Assembly: GCF_003570705.1 (NCBI RefSeq)
Contig: NZ_QWVT01000017.1
Coordinates: 1-50,540, forward strand
Source of the DNA: Mesobacillus zeae
GTDB lineage: Bacteria; Bacillota; Bacilli; Bacillales; Cytobacillaceae
Reading direction: 5' to 3'
DNA: 50,540 bases
Shown here: piece after piece, positions 49,489 to 50,540 of the stretch
How the letters are laid out: each line of letters starts with the position of its first letter
Numbering within the stretch: the first letter of the stretch is position 1
Position numbers and translations under genes: made by a program
Notes under the pieces: model-generated
Database searches by the model: none
Seen by the model: the letters and a program-made list of their open reading frames with translations, nothing else
Told to the model about the DNA's origin: nothing

Positions 49489-49965
49489 CTATTTCTCCTC
49501 CAGGAGTTCAGGATTTTCTTTATTGAGCAGCAATCCCATTTCTAACAAAAGGTCACGAAAAGGAACAAAATCTCCATGAAATCCTGCAACTCTTTGTAGC
49601 CAGTCTGATCTTTGCACTTTGGGAAATCATACTTTTCTTCTTCGGATTCGCACGACCTGGCCTCTGGTGATGGAGTCCTTTGCCGCAGCCCTTCCAAAAT
49701 CTCCGCGATTGTTCTGGCCATCCGGAATCCTCCTCTTTGCAAGTTTCTGAGAATTTGCTGGTGATGCTTGTCCAAGATATAGCCGACACAGTAAGACAGG
49801 CTGTTAATTCGGTCCCGAGCATGCTTCGGCTTGTAAGTATCAAATCGGTCTTTAAGGTAAACAAGGGCCTCCTGTATCGGTACGCCGCCCGCAATAATCT
49901 CCTGGGCTGCAGTTTCATCTGCTGGAGAACAAGCAAATCCGTAAGCTCGAAGTTGAATAAAGGTC
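49489..49965 (-). pseudogene. Remnant of a phage replication-region gene
   Basis: An open stretch without start codes VPIQEALVYLKDRFDTYKPK and SLSYCVGYILDKHHQQIL, resembling the C-terminus of a phage replication protein. It runs in the same frame into MARTIAEILEGLRQRTPSPE, which has its own GGAGG site. A frameshift near 49630 follows, after which FRDLLLEMGLLLNKENPELL continues in another frame to TAG. It is broken at both ends. The family is uncertain. Confidence 0.55.
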
Positions 49966-50200
49966 TATAAGGACTTTCACTGCTTAACTCGAAGTATGTG
50001 ATATTTCTCCAGACGGCACTGGATCACCACTTAATGGGCCGGTCGTAGGCACCCCGTCACTTTCTTCGTGTGCGTAATCAGCAGCAGCAAAATCATTCTT
50101 AAGACATTCTTTATCATTCTTGTTTATATCCGCGGACTGTTCCCTGCCTGTTACCTTACTGTTACCCTCAACACATTTTTGTTGGTATAAATCCCAATTA

Positions 50201-50231
50201 ACGCCCCACTCATCGAGTAGGGCGCTTTTTA
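50201..50231 (+). terminator. Terminator hairpin, repeat copy
   Basis: CGCCCCACTCATCGAGTAGG then GCGCTTTTT, the same as at 44117-44147. It has no intact gene before it, so it belongs to decayed sequence. Confidence 0.7.
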
Positions 50232-50540
50232 TATCAAGACTCTGACAAATGATAAGGTTGATAATTCCCATAAAAAAATTGACCATCTCTTATAAATGGT
50301 CTTAACCTTTTACGAAGCACCCGTTACTTGAATAAAAAAATTGCCGAAGCAGTATTAAAAATTAATGGAAATACACTAAATAGTTTCTATCCTTTTGGCT
50401 TTTTGATATTTGATTGATATAACCTGCGATAGCTGACAGTAAAGATATAAAAGCAATTATCTTTAAAACACGAAAAGGATTTACACCAATTTGAGAACCT
50501 AAAATATGGATCTAAGTCAATATCTTGGACACAAATAAGT
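50232..50540. other. Terminal region, no gene seen
   Basis: AT-rich sequence with no supported reading frame. It contains another CCCGTTACTTGAATAAAAAAA motif near 50328, like those near 720 and 1104. A minus-strand frame from 50286 to 49984 is low in complexity, crosses the hairpin and is probably decayed. Confidence 0.5.

Noticed and set aside
49984-50286. Minus-strand 100-codon frame
   Set aside because: It crosses a terminator hairpin, is of low complexity and lies in decayed sequence; no ribosome site was found.
1-50540. Insertion sequences or transposases
   Set aside because: No transposase frame or paired terminal inverted repeats were found; the mobility shown is phage integration only.

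Overview
The window carries a nearly complete temperate myovirus (contractile-tailed prophage) in a low-GC Firmicute, almost certainly a Bacillaceae. Supporting this are AGGAGG-type ribosome sites, frequent TTG/GTG starts, a PlsY acyltransferase, Spo0E-type phosphatases, DUF421 and DUF3189 proteins, and a tRNA-Arg(CCU) 3' half used as attachment site. The genus cannot be fixed from the sequence.

Layout. 1-1700: plsY, a small membrane protein and an unknown 84-residue gene; the true left end of the prophage is not visible here. 1700-25000, minus strand: late region, read right to left as terS, terL, DUF1073 portal, MuF head protein, DUF2213 protease/scaffold, cement protein, DUF2184 capsid, connectors, DUF3383 sheath, tube, frameshifted tail chaperones, tape measure with lytic transglycosylase, LysM and baseplate genes, pyocin-knob fibre, XhlA/SPP1 holin and amidase. 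25000-38000, minus strand: early and middle genes, including a sigma-like late regulator, DUF3954 and other small proteins, a DnaD-type initiator with internal iterons, an MBL hydrolase, RecT, a Rad50/SbcC-like ATPase, an ORF6N antirepressor, an excisionase-like protein and a Cro-like protein. A plus-strand pair (Spo0E-like phosphatase, membrane protein) interrupts this operon. 37945-38058: divergent early control region with four TGTAGC-type operators placed inside two promoters. 38090-43291, plus strand: CI-like repressor, DUF4429/SHOCT protein, a three-gene Qat-like defence cassette (QatB-like, QueC-like QatC, TatD-like QatD) without the ATPase QatA, an ImmA/IrrE protease and the tyrosine integrase. 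43438-43481: attR, the 3' half of tRNA-Arg(CCU) with its own terminator.

43500-50540: host genes (a triple RidA fusion, DUF3189, DUF421) mixed with the decayed relic of a second, related prophage. MuF, small-ORF, membrane-protein, Spo0E and replication fragments occur there in the same order and orientation as in the main prophage.

The most interesting elements are the ATPase-less Qat-like operon in the lysogeny region, a MuF head protein whose C-terminus is a lethal-factor-like zincin followed by a coupled 63-residue gene, a separately promoted AT-rich moron (25810-27246), the DnaD-gene iterons, and the Spo0E genes kept open in both the prophage and the relic.
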